A stretch of 64,000 nucleotides of DNA from Candidatus Saccharimonadota bacterium (GCA_030528025.1 JAUMZP010000003.1:1-64000); one strand, 5' to 3'; counted from the stretch's first letter, positions 46,911 through 56,461 are shown. Made by a program: numbers and translations. The notes: generated from the sequence alone by a model not told the origin.

Positions 46911-48482
46911 ATGGTGACCAAACAAGACGTCCTCACAAAAGCCCGCGGCCTCTATAGCGAAGATCAGCTGTACGAAATCGACCATGCGATCGACTTTGCC
47001 ACTCAGGCACACCACGGACAAAAGCGCAAAAGTGGTGAACCCTACATTACCCATCCACTGAGCGTTGCAATTATCCTGATCGACTGGAGGATGGACAGCG
47101 ACACCATCATTGCGGGTATTCTCCACGACACCGTCGAGGATACCGAGACATCACTAGACGACATTGAGTCACTTTTTGGACATGATGTATCCTTCCTCGT
47201 TGATGGCGTGACGAAGGTGAGTCAAGCTCGGGCTGGTATGCGCGATCTCGACCACTACCTCCCTCAGACAAAAGATAACCTTACCAAGCTGCTTATTGCT
47301 GTGGGGCAGGACGTGCGTGTCGTCATCATCAAGCTGGCTGATCGGCTACACAATATGCAGACGTTGCAATTCAAGTCGCCCGAAAAACAGCAAAAGATTG
47401 CCAGAGAAACGCTCGAGGTCTTCGCCCCCATGGCCGACCAGCTAGGTATGGGGCGCGTGCGGATGGAGCTAGAGGAGCTTGCTTTTAGCTACCTTGATCC
47501 TAAAGAATACAAGCGGCTTGAGAAGGTCATGAAGCAGCGCCTGGGCAAAAGTACCCGCAAGCTTGGTGTCGTCCGCCTTGAGGTTGAGCAAGCACTCAAG
47601 GACGAGAAGCTCGAGTTTGAGATCAATGGGCGAGTCAAAAGCCTCTACAGCCTGCATCGCAAACTTCAAAAGCGCGGTAGTCTTGACAATATTTATGACC
47701 TGATGGCACTGCGCATCATTGTCCACACCAAGGAAGAGTGCTACTTAGTGCTGGGCATCCTTCACTCGCTCTACCAACCGATGATCGCTCGTATCAAAGA
47801 TTATATTTCCATCCCCAAGCCAAACGGCTACCAGAGCCTCCATACAACGGTCATCACACCCAATAAGCAGATTGTTGAGTTTCAGATCCGCACGCGCGAT
47901 ATGCATGAGTACGCCGAGCGCGGCCTTGCCGCCAGCTTCCATTACCAACAACAAAAAGACAGCAAGGAGTATCTCAAGGGTGACTCCAGGCGTGGTGTGT
48001 CAAATCTACCAGCTCAGCTGCAGTGGATTACGCAATTGCAAGAGATCGCCGCTCGCCTGCGCGCTGGCGAGGATATCCCTCGCGAGCAGTTATCAATCGA
48101 TCTCTTTGGCCACCGCATCTTCGTTTTTTCTCCCAAAGGCGATATCTACAACCTCCCTGAAGGAGCTTTGCCACTTGACTTCGCCTACGCCATCCACTCC
48201 GACATTGCCAAGCACGCCTATGGCTTCCGAATCAATGGCAAAATGGAGTCATTCGAGCGGCCACTTGAGAATGGTGATGTCATCGAAGTCCTCACCCGCA
48301 AGCTCTCCTACCCCAAGCCAGGTTGGGCACAGCTTGTTACCACCAGCCACGCGCGCGACAAGCTCCGTCTCCAGCTCAACAAAATCCGCGTTCAAGCTGT
48401 TAATGGTGCCATCAATCTGACAGATAAAATTATGCCAATTAGTAAGCCTGAGGCTGCTTCGAAAAAGCCAAAGAATAAATAA
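46911..48482 (+). CDS. rel: RelA/SpoT-family (p)ppGpp synthetase/hydrolase, short form
   Basis: Makes and degrades the stringent-response alarmone. The HD hydrolase domain has HHGQKRKSGEPYITHPLSVA (about 40-60), GILHDTVEDTETS and KLADRLHNMQTL. The synthetase domain has GRVKSLYSLHRKL (about 245), YDLMALRIIV and SIPKPNGYQSLHTTV (about 305). A TGS domain follows (LFGHRIFVFSPKGDIYNLP, about 405-470). The protein ends at 523 residues, so the zinc-finger/helical and ACT domains found in about 730-residue relatives are missing. Those sense and restrain activity on the ribosome, so control may differ. ATG 46911 (MVTKQDVLTK) is chosen for its -10 box. Confidence 0.93.
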   Translation: MVTKQDVLTKARGLYSEDQLYEIDHAIDFATQAHHGQKRKSGEPYITHPLSVAIILIDWRMDSDTIIAGILHDTVEDTETSLDDIESLFGHDVSFLVDGVTKVSQARAGMRDLDHYLPQTKDNLTKLLIAVGQDVRVVIIKLADRLHNMQTLQFKSPEKQQKIARETLEVFAPMADQLGMGRVRMELEELAFSYLDPKEYKRLEKVMKQRLGKSTRKLGVVRLEVEQALKDEKLEFEINGRVKSLYSLHRKLQKRGSLDNIYDLMALRIIVHTKEECYLVLGILHSLYQPMIARIKDYISIPKPNGYQSLHTTVITPNKQIVEFQIRTRDMHEYAERGLAASFHYQQQKDSKEYLKGDSRRGVSNLPAQLQWITQLQEIAARLRAGEDIPREQLSIDLFGHRIFVFSPKGDIYNLPEGALPLDFAYAIHSDIAKHAYGFRINGKMESFERPLENGDVIEVLTRKLSYPKPGWAQLVTTSHARDKLRLQLNKIRVQAVNGAINLTDKIMPISKPEAASKKPKNK

Positions 48483-48700
48483 CTGAGGTAACGTTAGATA
48501 ATTGCCGCGCGTCTGGACTCAAATCTCTAAAGTTATCGATTTGCCGCAACCTTGCTTCCTTCACCACCATTATTATCCAACAGATATGGGTAGCCTATTG
48601 TGATAACCAGCCTGCGAGCCTCTGACTTTCTTGATAAAGCAATATTGTGCAAGTACTATCTGTTTATAGTAACCTGAGAGAATTTTAGAAGTTGAAGTAA

Positions 48701-48735
48701 AAATACAAAATACCCCAGTGGGGTATTTTGTATTT
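48701..48735. terminator. Strong bidirectional terminator between rel and ppa
   Basis: AAATACAAAATACCCC and its exact complement form a 16-base stem with a three-base loop, 15 bases after the ppa stop on the minus strand. The 218 bases between rel and this hairpin hold no recognised gene. Confidence 0.85.
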
Positions 48736-48750
48736 GCTTGAACATGCTAT

Positions 48751-49281
48751 CTAGCGTTCATTCCAACGCGCAATAGATTCATGGATAATCTGCTTAGCAC
48801 GCGCGGCGTCACCGAAGCCCTTCACGACAGTAGTGCCAGGCTTCTTGAGGTCTTTGTAGTGATTAAAGTGGTGCTCGATTTGCTTGAGCGTTGCAGCAGG
48901 GAGATCTTCGAGCGAGTTGATTGCATCACCTGTGTTGCGGTCATCTGCTGGCACGACGATCACCTTATCATCCACCTCGTTATCGTCTACAAACTCCAGT
49001 ACGCCAATCACCTTGCCTTCCAAAACGACACCAGTTGTCAGTGGCTGGTCAGTGATGATGAGAGCATCGAGCTCATCGCCATCTTCATCTAGGGTTTGTG
49101 GAATAAATCCATAGTTGGTTGGCTTAGCAAAGATTGCTGGCTCGACCCGGTCGAGCTTCATCACTGCGAGGTCGCGATCCCATTCAATTTTGTGGTAGCT
49201 CCCCTGCGGAATCTCCACCACCACATTGACGATGCCAGCGTCAACATCGCCGGGCGTCAGTACTTTATTAAAATCTGCCAT
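48751..49281 (-). CDS. ppa: Inorganic pyrophosphatase
   Basis: Soluble family I enzyme that hydrolyses pyrophosphate from biosynthetic reactions. The 176 residues include VVVEIPQGSYHKIEWD (about 21), FAKPTNYGFIPQTLDEDGDELDALI (split: NYGFIPQTL and DEDGDELDALI, about 55-75), the catalytic DxDxxD cluster, and VPADDRNTG near 112. KDLKKPGTTVVKGFG near the end is also typical. It follows a clear AAAGGAG and shares the strong hairpin with rel. Confidence 0.96.
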   Translation of the reverse strand: MADFNKVLTPGDVDAGIVNVVVEIPQGSYHKIEWDRDLAVMKLDRVEPAIFAKPTNYGFIPQTLDEDGDELDALIITDQPLTTGVVLEGKVIGVLEFVDDNEVDDKVIVVPADDRNTGDAINSLEDLPAATLKQIEHHFNHYKDLKKPGTTVVKGFGDAARAKQIIHESIARWNER

Positions 49282-49414
49282 TTATATTAGCTCCTTTCTG
49301 TTGCTATCTGTTTTATTTTAGCAAAATCTGCTCGGTAATGGCAAAAGAAGATGCGCCAGCGGTGCAACCTCGCTCTGCAGGCACATTAATTATCATCACC
49401 AACTCATTTGATGG

Positions 49415-49420
49415 TATAAT
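49415..49420 (+). promoter_or_regulatory. Extended -10 box of the phosphodiesterase gene
   Basis: TGGTATAAT, an extended -10 element, ends nine bases before the ATG at 49430. No -35 box is visible. Confidence 0.6.
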
Positions 49421-49429
49421 ACTGCTAGC

Positions 49430-50122
49430 ATGTTAATCATTGGTCATCGTGGCGCAGCTGGACTCGCACCAGAGAACACTATCGACGCTATGGCAGCGGG
49501 CGTTGCGGCGGGCGTAGATATGCTTGAGCTAGATGTGCGATTGACACGCGACAGTGTGCCTGTGATTGCACATGATAATCGCCTGCTACGTACCCACCAC
49601 CGAAATGAGTCAATCAGCCATCTAACGTATACCGAGTTGCAGACCCTCACCAGTGAGCAGCCTATTCCATCGCTCCTCGCAGTGCTAGACCGTTTTTTTG
49701 GCGTTGTGCTACTCAATATTGAGCTCAAAGGGCACGGTAGCGCCGAGCCAACATATCAACTCCTCACCCGCTACATCACATCGCCAGATGATTGGGATAA
49801 TGCACTACTCTCGTCATTCTCCGTACGCGAGCTTCGGCAACTTCGGCAGCTTGCGCCTCAGGCCAATCTCGCTCTACTTCACCGCAATAATCCCTTTGCA
49901 TTCTTGGCCTATCAGCGAAAGCTCGACTTCACCGCAGTAGGGTTTCATCGCTTGTATGCACATCCACTGGCGATAGAGATTGCACGTCGGTCGAATCTCT
50001 TTACCTACGTCTATACAGTTAATCGCCCAGGTGCCTTGCAGCAGCTTGCCGAGCGCGGCATCGACGGCGTCGTTACCAACTATCCAGATAAGTTTCTTGC
50101 TGAGCTACAGCGCTTTAGTTAA
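49430..50122 (+). CDS. Glycerophosphodiester phosphodiesterase
   Basis: Hydrolyses deacylated phospholipids to glycerol 3-phosphate and alcohol. The 230 residues start with IGHRGAAGLAPENTIDAM (catalytic His and Arg). ELDVRLTRDSVPVIAHDNRLLRTH follows (read as ELDVRLTRDSVPVIAHD and NRLLRTH), with metal-binding E, D and H, and VYTVNRPG comes near the end. There is no signal peptide, so it is cytoplasmic. In a lipid auxotroph it could recycle host phospholipid products together with the secreted hydrolases at 58-62 kb; that link is inference. Confidence 0.92.
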   Translation: MLIIGHRGAAGLAPENTIDAMAAGVAAGVDMLELDVRLTRDSVPVIAHDNRLLRTHHRNESISHLTYTELQTLTSEQPIPSLLAVLDRFFGVVLLNIELKGHGSAEPTYQLLTRYITSPDDWDNALLSSFSVRELRQLRQLAPQANLALLHRNNPFAFLAYQRKLDFTAVGFHRLYAHPLAIEIARRSNLFTYVYTVNRPGALQQLAERGIDGVVTNYPDKFLAELQRFS

Positions 50123-50518
50123 TAATATCCGATAAAACACAGTACGCCTGTCGTGCGAGATGAGGAATATTGTCTGAATCCAACTAATGCCTCACTTGGG
50201 TGATGCGAGATTTCTCCGTTCCTTTCTGTGGACGAATATTACCACTATCCACTTTGATACAAAGGAACAATAATTGGGCAAGCGCCTAGAGGATTTATCG
50301 AAAAAGGCGACCAAAAAGAGCAGACAGTAGCCCTTCAGTGCAGTTGACAAGCAACCTCTCTAGGTATATCGGCTTCATCTTCATACCAGTAAAAGATCAG
50401 TCATTACGACTGATTTTTACTTTGTTAGATAGAAAGGAGATGCTGCTCAGGAGCTGAGAGCTGAGATTTGAGATTTGAGATTTAGGCTCTTAGCCACCCC
50501 ACACTAGCACTATCTATT
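50123..50518. other. 396-base intergenic region with a possible small transcript
   Basis: No gene-length frame is present. It holds a TTG-started 18-codon frame (50274-50330) behind AAAGGA and a weak promoter (TTGACA at 50344, TATATC at 50365, spacing 15). A hairpin followed by T residues lies at 50395-50415. A run of three near-tandem GAGATTT units occurs around 50460-50482. Confidence 0.5.
50395..50416 (+). terminator. Hairpin terminator, transcript unclear
   Basis: GATCAGTC and GACTGATT form an eight-base stem (one terminal wobble) around a five-base loop, followed by TTTT. It lies 270 bases after the phosphodiesterase gene, closer to the weak promoter at 50344 than to any gene. Confidence 0.55.
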
Positions 50519-51484
50519 CTACACTTTGTGCTGCTGAATATACTCGCGGATACTCAAAGCAGCTGTCGCGCCTTCGCCCACCGCTGTAGCAATCTGCATC
50601 GTTGCGCCACTACGCACATCACCACTGGCAAAGACACCAGGCATTATCGTCTCAAGATGTTCATTGGTAATAATCAGCCCTCGCTCATCGAGCTGGACGG
50701 GCGTACCCTGCAAAAAGCCTGTGTTCGGCTTAAGGCCAACAAAGACAAACACCCCATCACAGGCGAAGGTAGTTGGCTGGCCATTACTGATGGCTGCAAC
50801 ACCAGTTACCTTGCCATCCTCTGCTATAATTTCGGTCGATTCGGTATGGAGATGGATGCTAATTTGTCCTCGCTCGATAAAGGGCTGCAGGTCGGTCTGG
50901 AGGATCTCACTCGCTTTGATTGTGCTCCGCACCAGGAGGTCGATATGTTCCGCAAAGCGAGTCAAGAACATCGCCTCTTGCAAACCAGAGTTGCCACCAC
51001 CGATCACCACCAGTCGCTTGCCTTTATAAAACGCACCGTCGCAGGTTGCACAGTAGTGTACGCCGCGACCATACAATGCATCTTCGCCAGGGATACCAAG
51101 CTTGTTATATGCACTACCAGTGGCAATCAATACCGCACGGGCACGCACATCCTGCCCGTCAACTGTCACAATCGTATCATTGCCATCTTTGCGGAGGCTC
51201 GATACCTCACCCAGCTCAATCTGCGCCCCAAAGCGCTCCGCCTGGCGCTGCAGCTGCTCGGCGAGGTCGAGGCCTGCTACGCCATCAGCAAAACCTGGGT
51301 AGTTATCGATCTTATCGGTAATTGCTGCCAGGCCACCAATCACTGCTTTTTCGTACAATACCGTCTGCAGGTTCTCACGCGTCGTATATACCGCGGCAGC
51401 CAGAGCGCTTGGCCCCGCGCCAATCATGACAACGTCGTAGACTGGTGTCTGGGTTGGTTTATTGTTATTGGTAGTGTTGTCCAT
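50519..51484 (-). CDS. trxB: Thioredoxin reductase
   Basis: FAD enzyme that reduces thioredoxin with NADPH. The 321 residues show the FAD site VVMIGAGPSALAAAVY (about 18), the redox-active cysteines in YCATCDGAF (about 140), the NADPH fold VVIGGGNSGLQEAMFLT, and the closing FASGDVRSGATMQIATA (about 285). It overlaps the upstream FKBP gene by 20 bases, so both are in one operon and may serve folding and thiol balance. Confidence 0.96.
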   Translation of the reverse strand: MDNTTNNNKPTQTPVYDVVMIGAGPSALAAAVYTTRENLQTVLYEKAVIGGLAAITDKIDNYPGFADGVAGLDLAEQLQRQAERFGAQIELGEVSSLRKDGNDTIVTVDGQDVRARAVLIATGSAYNKLGIPGEDALYGRGVHYCATCDGAFYKGKRLVVIGGGNSGLQEAMFLTRFAEHIDLLVRSTIKASEILQTDLQPFIERGQISIHLHTESTEIIAEDGKVTGVAAISNGQPTTFACDGVFVFVGLKPNTGFLQGTPVQLDERGLIITNEHLETIMPGVFASGDVRSGATMQIATAVGEGATAALSIREYIQQHKV

Positions 51485-52154
51485 AGTTGCTCCCTCCTTG
51501 GCCTTCTTGGTATGCCTTCAATAGTTCTGAAGTATCGATCGTAGCTGGCTTTGGCACTGCCATCACAATGAACTTGAGTGGTGTATTGGCAGGAATGTCA
51601 TTGCCTTGGCCTTTCTCGCCGTATGCTTTATCAGAGGGGATGGTTAGCTCACGTACTCCACCAAGGCGCATCCCCTTGATGCCTTCCTTCCAGCCAGTGA
51701 TGACACTCGCACTCTTGAGCCCACTCTCAACGGCAAATGGTGCATCAAGCTTGCCGTCTTTGATAGATTGATCAAATACCTTGCCTTTCGGGTTCCAGCC
51801 AATGTAGTAGGCCGCAAATGCCGTATTATCCTTGATTTCCTCACCATCACCAACTACCAGATCTTCACTAGAGAGCTCCTTCACGCTATCCCGATCAAAC
51901 TCACCAACCCGGCTCGTATATTGGCTAAAAGTTGGGTAATATTTGTTTGACAACTCTTGGGCTTGAGCAGCTGTCTTGGCTTGGTAGTCCTTCATGAGTT
52001 TCTGGTATTTTTCTTGTGCCTTTTGCGCTTTGGCTTGGTCATTTTTGTAATTCTCTGAGGCAAGAATCATTGCCGCAAATGACCCCAGCGTCCCGATAAC
52101 CGTCGCGACCAAAATAACAATAATAATCCAGCGTTGTGTCTTGGTTGTTGCCAT
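51465..52154 (-). CDS. FKBP-type peptidyl-prolyl isomerase, membrane-anchored
   Basis: A 229-residue protein with an N-terminal membrane anchor (WIIIVILVATVIGTLGSFAA), a charged coiled-coil spacer (about 40-80), and an FKBP domain from about 110. Key FKBP features are KGKVFDQSIKDG, VITGWKEGIKGMRLGGVREL, IPSDKAYGEKG and NTPLKFIVMAV. It should catalyse proline isomerisation of exported proteins outside the membrane. ATG 52154 (MATTKTQRW) follows AGAGGAG; the upstream in-frame start has no such signal. First gene of the trxB operon. Confidence 0.92.
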   Translation of the reverse strand: MATTKTQRWIIIVILVATVIGTLGSFAAMILASENYKNDQAKAQKAQEKYQKLMKDYQAKTAAQAQELSNKYYPTFSQYTSRVGEFDRDSVKELSSEDLVVGDGEEIKDNTAFAAYYIGWNPKGKVFDQSIKDGKLDAPFAVESGLKSASVITGWKEGIKGMRLGGVRELTIPSDKAYGEKGQGNDIPANTPLKFIVMAVPKPATIDTSELLKAYQEGQGGSNYGQHYQ

Positions 52155-52369
52155 AACTCCTCTTATTTCATCGACTAATCTATCTTGCCCAGTATAGCAC
52201 ACTTGTCAGTATGACTGCTAGATAACAGAGGTCACATTGATAAATGCTGGTTCGTTTGCACTGCAGTTATTTCGCCAGCACTATTACCCATCATCACCTT
52301 GCGCTGCGCAGAAACACCATGCGAACAACCATCGACCAACACACCTCTTGCAATGCCGATTTTTCTCAG

Positions 52370-52375
52370 TATACT
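52370..52375 (+). promoter_or_regulatory. -10 box of the thrE-like gene, leaderless type
   Basis: TATACT ends eight bases before the ATG at 52384. Confidence 0.6.
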
Positions 52376-52383
52376 AAAAAGCG

Positions 52384-53802
52384 ATGAACCGTCTCCACAC
52401 CTTATTTTCGCCCCTGCTTGCCCGCCTAGCTATTGGTGGTGCGACCACGCTACAATCAGCGCCAGTTGAGAAACTTGATGGTGACCTCACACCCAATATG
52501 CGTGCCCTGCGCCTAGCAATGAGCATTGCCGACCAGCTCATTTCAATGGGCACACCAGCCCAAAATGTCGTTCATATGGCGCTCAGTATTACAGACACCT
52601 ACTGTACTCGCAAAGTACATATCGACGTTATTTCGTCGCAACTTATTTTATCGCAAGATCGAGGTAACGATTACGAACCACTGACGCTTCTGCGCACTAT
52701 CCCACCGCGCGAGATCAACTACCAACATATGCAATGCCTCCAGACCCTGGCTGCTACTATTGCCGAGGGGGCACTCACCCTCGATGCTGCCGAGCGCGAG
52801 CTCGATGCCATCCTTGCCAAGCCACGACGCTATCCACCTTGGGTAATTTATCTGGCAGGCGGCGGGCTCAGTGCTGGCTCAGCCTTGCTCTATACAGCGT
52901 CACTACCAGTGATTTTTGCTACTTTTGTGATGGGTGTGACGATTATGTGGCTGCTAGGCCGCTTAAATCGCATTGCTCTTCCTGTGTTCTTTACTCAAAT
53001 CATCGCGGCGAGCGTTATTACATTGGTTGCAACTATCATCACGTGGCTTGCCACCAACCATTATCTCGATGTTCTTGGTATCATCAACCCAACCATCATA
53101 ACCGTTAGCGGTATTGTACTCTTGGTGGCAGGGATGATGATCGTTGGTGCTTTCCAGGATGCAATCGACGAATATTACGTGACGGCGACAGGTCGACTAC
53201 TCAAAGTGGCGATGATGACAATGGGCGTGGTGATCGGTGTGATGATTAGTCTGTATACAGCACGGCGTTTTGGGATTGAATTTGTTGCCACACCCGATCA
53301 GTTGCAGCTGACCGGCACGATGTATCAGTACATCGGCGCAGCTGCTATTGCTGCCACCTTTGCCCTCGGCAACCACACTCAGCCAGTCGGCATCATCCTA
53401 GCTGGTGCAACTGGCATGCTTGGCTATGATATATACCTCGCCATTACTGGCTGGAGCATGTCTGCTATTGCGGCCAGTGCGGCGGCAGGCTTGGTAATTG
53501 GCTTTATTGCGACAACCGCTTCCCGCTTGTGGCATATGCCCAGCCTTGCCATCGTCAATGCAGGAATCGTTCCACTTGTGCCAGGCGTCACACTCTACAA
53601 TGGGCTCATGGGCGTCGTGACGACTGGCTCAAACGAGGCAGGTCTGCTAGTGCGTGCTGTCCTCATCGCTATTGCCATTGCGGCTGGTGCGTCATTTGGC
53701 GTACTGATTGGTCGGCCCACGCGGCGGAGCTTTCTCCGCCTACGCAATCGCCTACCACAGCGTCGCTTGCATCAGCCTCATTCGCCAAAGTCCACACCCT
53801 GA
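52384..53802 (+). CDS. ThrE-family threonine/serine exporter-like membrane protein
   Basis: A 472-residue protein with a soluble N-terminal domain and about ten membrane helices. The soluble part (about 35-150, SIADQLISMGTPAQNVVHMA, then DIISSQLILSQDRG-like sequence) matches the ThrE N-terminal domain, in which a serine-hydrolase-like fold was proposed. The membrane part begins near residue 155 (PPWVIYLAGGGLSAGSALLY), and a second set starts near 300 (YIGAAAIAATFALGNHTQPV). Characterised members export threonine or serine, which is odd for an auxotroph, so the direction or substrate may differ. It overlaps pheT at the 3' ends by 25 bases. Confidence 0.85.
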   Translation: MNRLHTLFSPLLARLAIGGATTLQSAPVEKLDGDLTPNMRALRLAMSIADQLISMGTPAQNVVHMALSITDTYCTRKVHIDVISSQLILSQDRGNDYEPLTLLRTIPPREINYQHMQCLQTLAATIAEGALTLDAAERELDAILAKPRRYPPWVIYLAGGGLSAGSALLYTASLPVIFATFVMGVTIMWLLGRLNRIALPVFFTQIIAASVITLVATIITWLATNHYLDVLGIINPTIITVSGIVLLVAGMMIVGAFQDAIDEYYVTATGRLLKVAMMTMGVVIGVMISLYTARRFGIEFVATPDQLQLTGTMYQYIGAAAIAATFALGNHTQPVGIILAGATGMLGYDIYLAITGWSMSAIAASAAAGLVIGFIATTASRLWHMPSLAIVNAGIVPLVPGVTLYNGLMGVVTTGSNEAGLLVRAVLIAIAIAAGASFGVLIGRPTRRSFLRLRNRLPQRRLHQPHSPKSTP

Positions 53803-56351
53803 AACAGCGCATGCTGCTCGGACGCAAACACTGTCCGGATGATCGAACGAACACGCTCGGCACTCAGCGTTGCTTGGCTACTCGATAGCGTTAGGCGAAA
53901 TGTGGTGGTTTGATGTGATGCATCAGGGGTTGCTTTGTAAATACTCAGCGGCGTGAGACCGCGGATCGTTACATCTGGGTATGTTTCGCTAGCCCGAGTC
54001 ATAGCGCTCGAGACTGCTTGCATGAGTTCATCATAGGTAACCTCTATGCTTGTTTGGATCGAGATATCGCGGGCGGTGGTAGGGTAGCGACTAATTGGCT
54101 GGTAGTGCACCGCCGTATCGCGCCATACCTGCTCCATCACATCAAGGCGAAGTGATGCCGCTGCAGTATAATCAGGTAGCTTGAAATGCTTCACCACTGC
54201 CGGGCGCAGCTCACCAATCACACCAATAAGCTGCCGCTCGGGCTGGCTAGCCGCCTCACTACTTTTCACCCAGATATGAGCCGAGCGATTGATGTCAAAA
54301 GGTACATACACTGGATCATCTTGAGTTGCTGTGGCTGGCGTGTACACGAGAGTTAGGCCACTATCATGCGCCAGTTGGTCTAGCGTTGCCCGCACCCGGT
54401 AAAAGGCGGCACCAGCCCGAGGCTTTTTGCTACTATATACAAGATCGATCAGTGATTGTTCAGCTGGCAGACCATCCTCACCCATTCGTGCCTTCGTGTG
54501 ACCCTTGCCGATTTCGAACAACATAAATTCGCCGTGCCCTGCCTTGATATTAGCGTGGACTTTATCGAGTAAACTCGGCAGCACACTCAGGCGGTAGTAC
54601 TGGAGATCCGGGCTGAGGGCGTTCGAAAGCCGGAAGGCCTGGGCTGGGTCTTGGCCTGCGCCCCTCAGTACGCGCTCGTGCACAAAGCTGTAGCTCAGCA
54701 CTTCATTGGCACCCGCCCTGGCCAGTGCCTCGCGCACAACGTGCTTCAGCCCACGGCGGGGGTTCTTGCGCACTGGCTGAATACGGCGCATAGGCAGCTG
54801 GCGTGGCACAGTATCAAAGCCGTGCAGCCGGCCAATTTCCTCAACGATATCCTCTTTAGTTTCCAGGTCTGTCCGCCAGAAAGGCACCTGCAGGCAGACA
54901 TAGCCAAGTTCTTTCTCTGGGCCATGACTGTGGATTTCAACGTTATTGAGTAAAGTACAGATGTCGTTTTCGGTAAGGTGAGAGCCAAGCCGCTGATTAA
55001 TAAATCGACTGGTTATATCTATGGTTGCAGGCTCGTACTTCCCCGTAAAATAATCATCAAGAATTCCACCATGTTCACTCGTAAATACCTTGATATCCAC
55101 TACGTGGCTCGCCTGCTCGCCGCCCACCATACCAATAAGCCGGTTCAGTACAGCCGCATTCTGTAGGGGCGACTGGCCTTTATTAAAGCGGGTCAGGGCA
55201 TCGGTAAACACGCCGTGACGCATGGCCGTTTTGCGCACCGCATACATATCAAAGGTAGCGCACTCCAGCACAATCGTGGTGGTCGTGGCCGATACCTCAG
55301 TGCGGCTGCCACCCATAATACCGCCCAAAGCCACCGGGCCCTGCGCATCGGCAATCACAATATCATCTGGTGTCAGTTCAATTGTCTTGCCACTCAGCAG
55401 CGCTAGTGTTTCGCCCTGCCGCGCCATACGCACGCTAAGCTGCCCGCCGTGGAGTGTATCGTAGTCATAGGCATGGGTTGGCTGGGCCGTCATGAGCATC
55501 ACATAATTGGTTGCATCCACAATGTTATTAATAGGCTTTGCCCCCATCGCCACCAGTTGGCACTGCAGCCAAAACGGGCTCGGCGTGACCTGCACGCCGC
55601 GGATCGCCACCGCCATAAAGCGTGGCACAAGCTGCGGAATATCGTTCGAAACTGCGAGCGGCACACTATCGCCATCGCCAAATACCTGCTCCAGGTTATA
55701 CCACGTAGGGCTCGTAAATGGTTGGCGGAGAATGCCAGCAATCTCGCGTGCCACACCCAGCTGGCCAAAGCAATCTGGCCGGTGGGTAAACATCTTGTTC
55801 TCGATATCAAGCACATAGTCATCCAGGCCAAACAGCGCGGCAAAGTCAGCCCCTGGCTGCAGGGTCTTACCCGCTAGCAGGTCGCGTGGCGTCAGCGCCA
55901 CAATCCCCTCGTGGTCGGTACCAATTGCCAGCTCATCAGCCGCAGCCAACATACCCTGGCTAAGTACCCCACGGAGCTTGCGCGCATCGAGTGTGAAGGG
56001 CTTGCCCTCGAGAATACTGGCTGGCACCGTGCTTGCAGGCGGTAGCCACACGGCCCACATACCAGCTTGTACATTGGGCGCACCGCACACCACCTGCACC
56101 AGGCCATTTTCATCGCGCGGCACATCCGGCACTACCATGCCGTCATCAATTTTGGTCACGCTCAGGCGGTCGGCATTGGGGTGCTCAGCGCACTCCACCA
56201 CGCGCACCACGCGCGCGCCGCAGTAACGCTCAGCTAGGTTCTCTACCTGCTCCACACTACCAAGCTGCTGATTAATACGCTGCACCAGCTCATCCACCGG
56301 TGGCAATTCAAAGTTAATAAGTTGTTTTATAACATTAAGGCTGACTTTCAT
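53778..56351 (-). CDS. pheT: Phenylalanyl-tRNA synthetase beta subunit
   Basis: The tRNA-binding and editing partner of PheS, 857 residues, a little longer than the usual 790-800. The N-terminal OB domain has CAEHPNADRLSVTKID (about 55). The B3/B4 editing region is in the middle (YDYDTLHGGQLSVRMA), B5 follows (ITSRFINQRLGSHL), then a catalytic-like core, and the last 95 residues form the FDX-ACB anticodon-binding domain (ARDISIQTSIEVTYDEL). pheS is not adjacent, unlike in most bacteria, so the two subunits must be coordinated from separate loci. A TATACT box at 56362-56367 lies ten bases before the ATG. Confidence 0.96.
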   Translation of the reverse strand: MKVSLNVIKQLINFELPPVDELVQRINQQLGSVEQVENLAERYCGARVVRVVECAEHPNADRLSVTKIDDGMVVPDVPRDENGLVQVVCGAPNVQAGMWAVWLPPASTVPASILEGKPFTLDARKLRGVLSQGMLAAADELAIGTDHEGIVALTPRDLLAGKTLQPGADFAALFGLDDYVLDIENKMFTHRPDCFGQLGVAREIAGILRQPFTSPTWYNLEQVFGDGDSVPLAVSNDIPQLVPRFMAVAIRGVQVTPSPFWLQCQLVAMGAKPINNIVDATNYVMLMTAQPTHAYDYDTLHGGQLSVRMARQGETLALLSGKTIELTPDDIVIADAQGPVALGGIMGGSRTEVSATTTTIVLECATFDMYAVRKTAMRHGVFTDALTRFNKGQSPLQNAAVLNRLIGMVGGEQASHVVDIKVFTSEHGGILDDYFTGKYEPATIDITSRFINQRLGSHLTENDICTLLNNVEIHSHGPEKELGYVCLQVPFWRTDLETKEDIVEEIGRLHGFDTVPRQLPMRRIQPVRKNPRRGLKHVVREALARAGANEVLSYSFVHERVLRGAGQDPAQAFRLSNALSPDLQYYRLSVLPSLLDKVHANIKAGHGEFMLFEIGKGHTKARMGEDGLPAEQSLIDLVYSSKKPRAGAAFYRVRATLDQLAHDSGLTLVYTPATATQDDPVYVPFDINRSAHIWVKSSEAASQPERQLIGVIGELRPAVVKHFKLPDYTAAASLRLDVMEQVWRDTAVHYQPISRYPTTARDISIQTSIEVTYDELMQAVSSAMTRASETYPDVTIRGLTPLSIYKATPDASHQTTTFRLTLSSSQATLSAERVRSIIRTVFASEQHALFQGVDFGE

Positions 56352-56361
56352 ACTGGGTTAT

Positions 56362-56367
56362 AGTATA
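56362..56367 (-). promoter_or_regulatory. -10 box of pheT, near-leaderless
   Basis: On the minus strand TATACT is followed by ten bases and the ATG at 56351. Confidence 0.5.
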
Positions 56368-56461
56368 CCATCTCGAGGTAAAGCTGTGCTACAAACCGTA
56401 TTCTCTTTCGTCGTATACCAACACTACTACCTATAAAAGATACGGTCTACCGTCTTATCTC

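Noticed and set aside
50274-50330. 18-codon TTG frame (GKRLEDLSKKATKKSRQ) with AAAGGA upstream
   Set aside because: It is a plausible microprotein but rests on spacing alone; kept only as a note in the intergenic entry.
50445-50490. GAGATTT near-tandem repeats
   Set aside because: Three short units only, with no spacer regularity. Not a CRISPR array or a useful repeat family.
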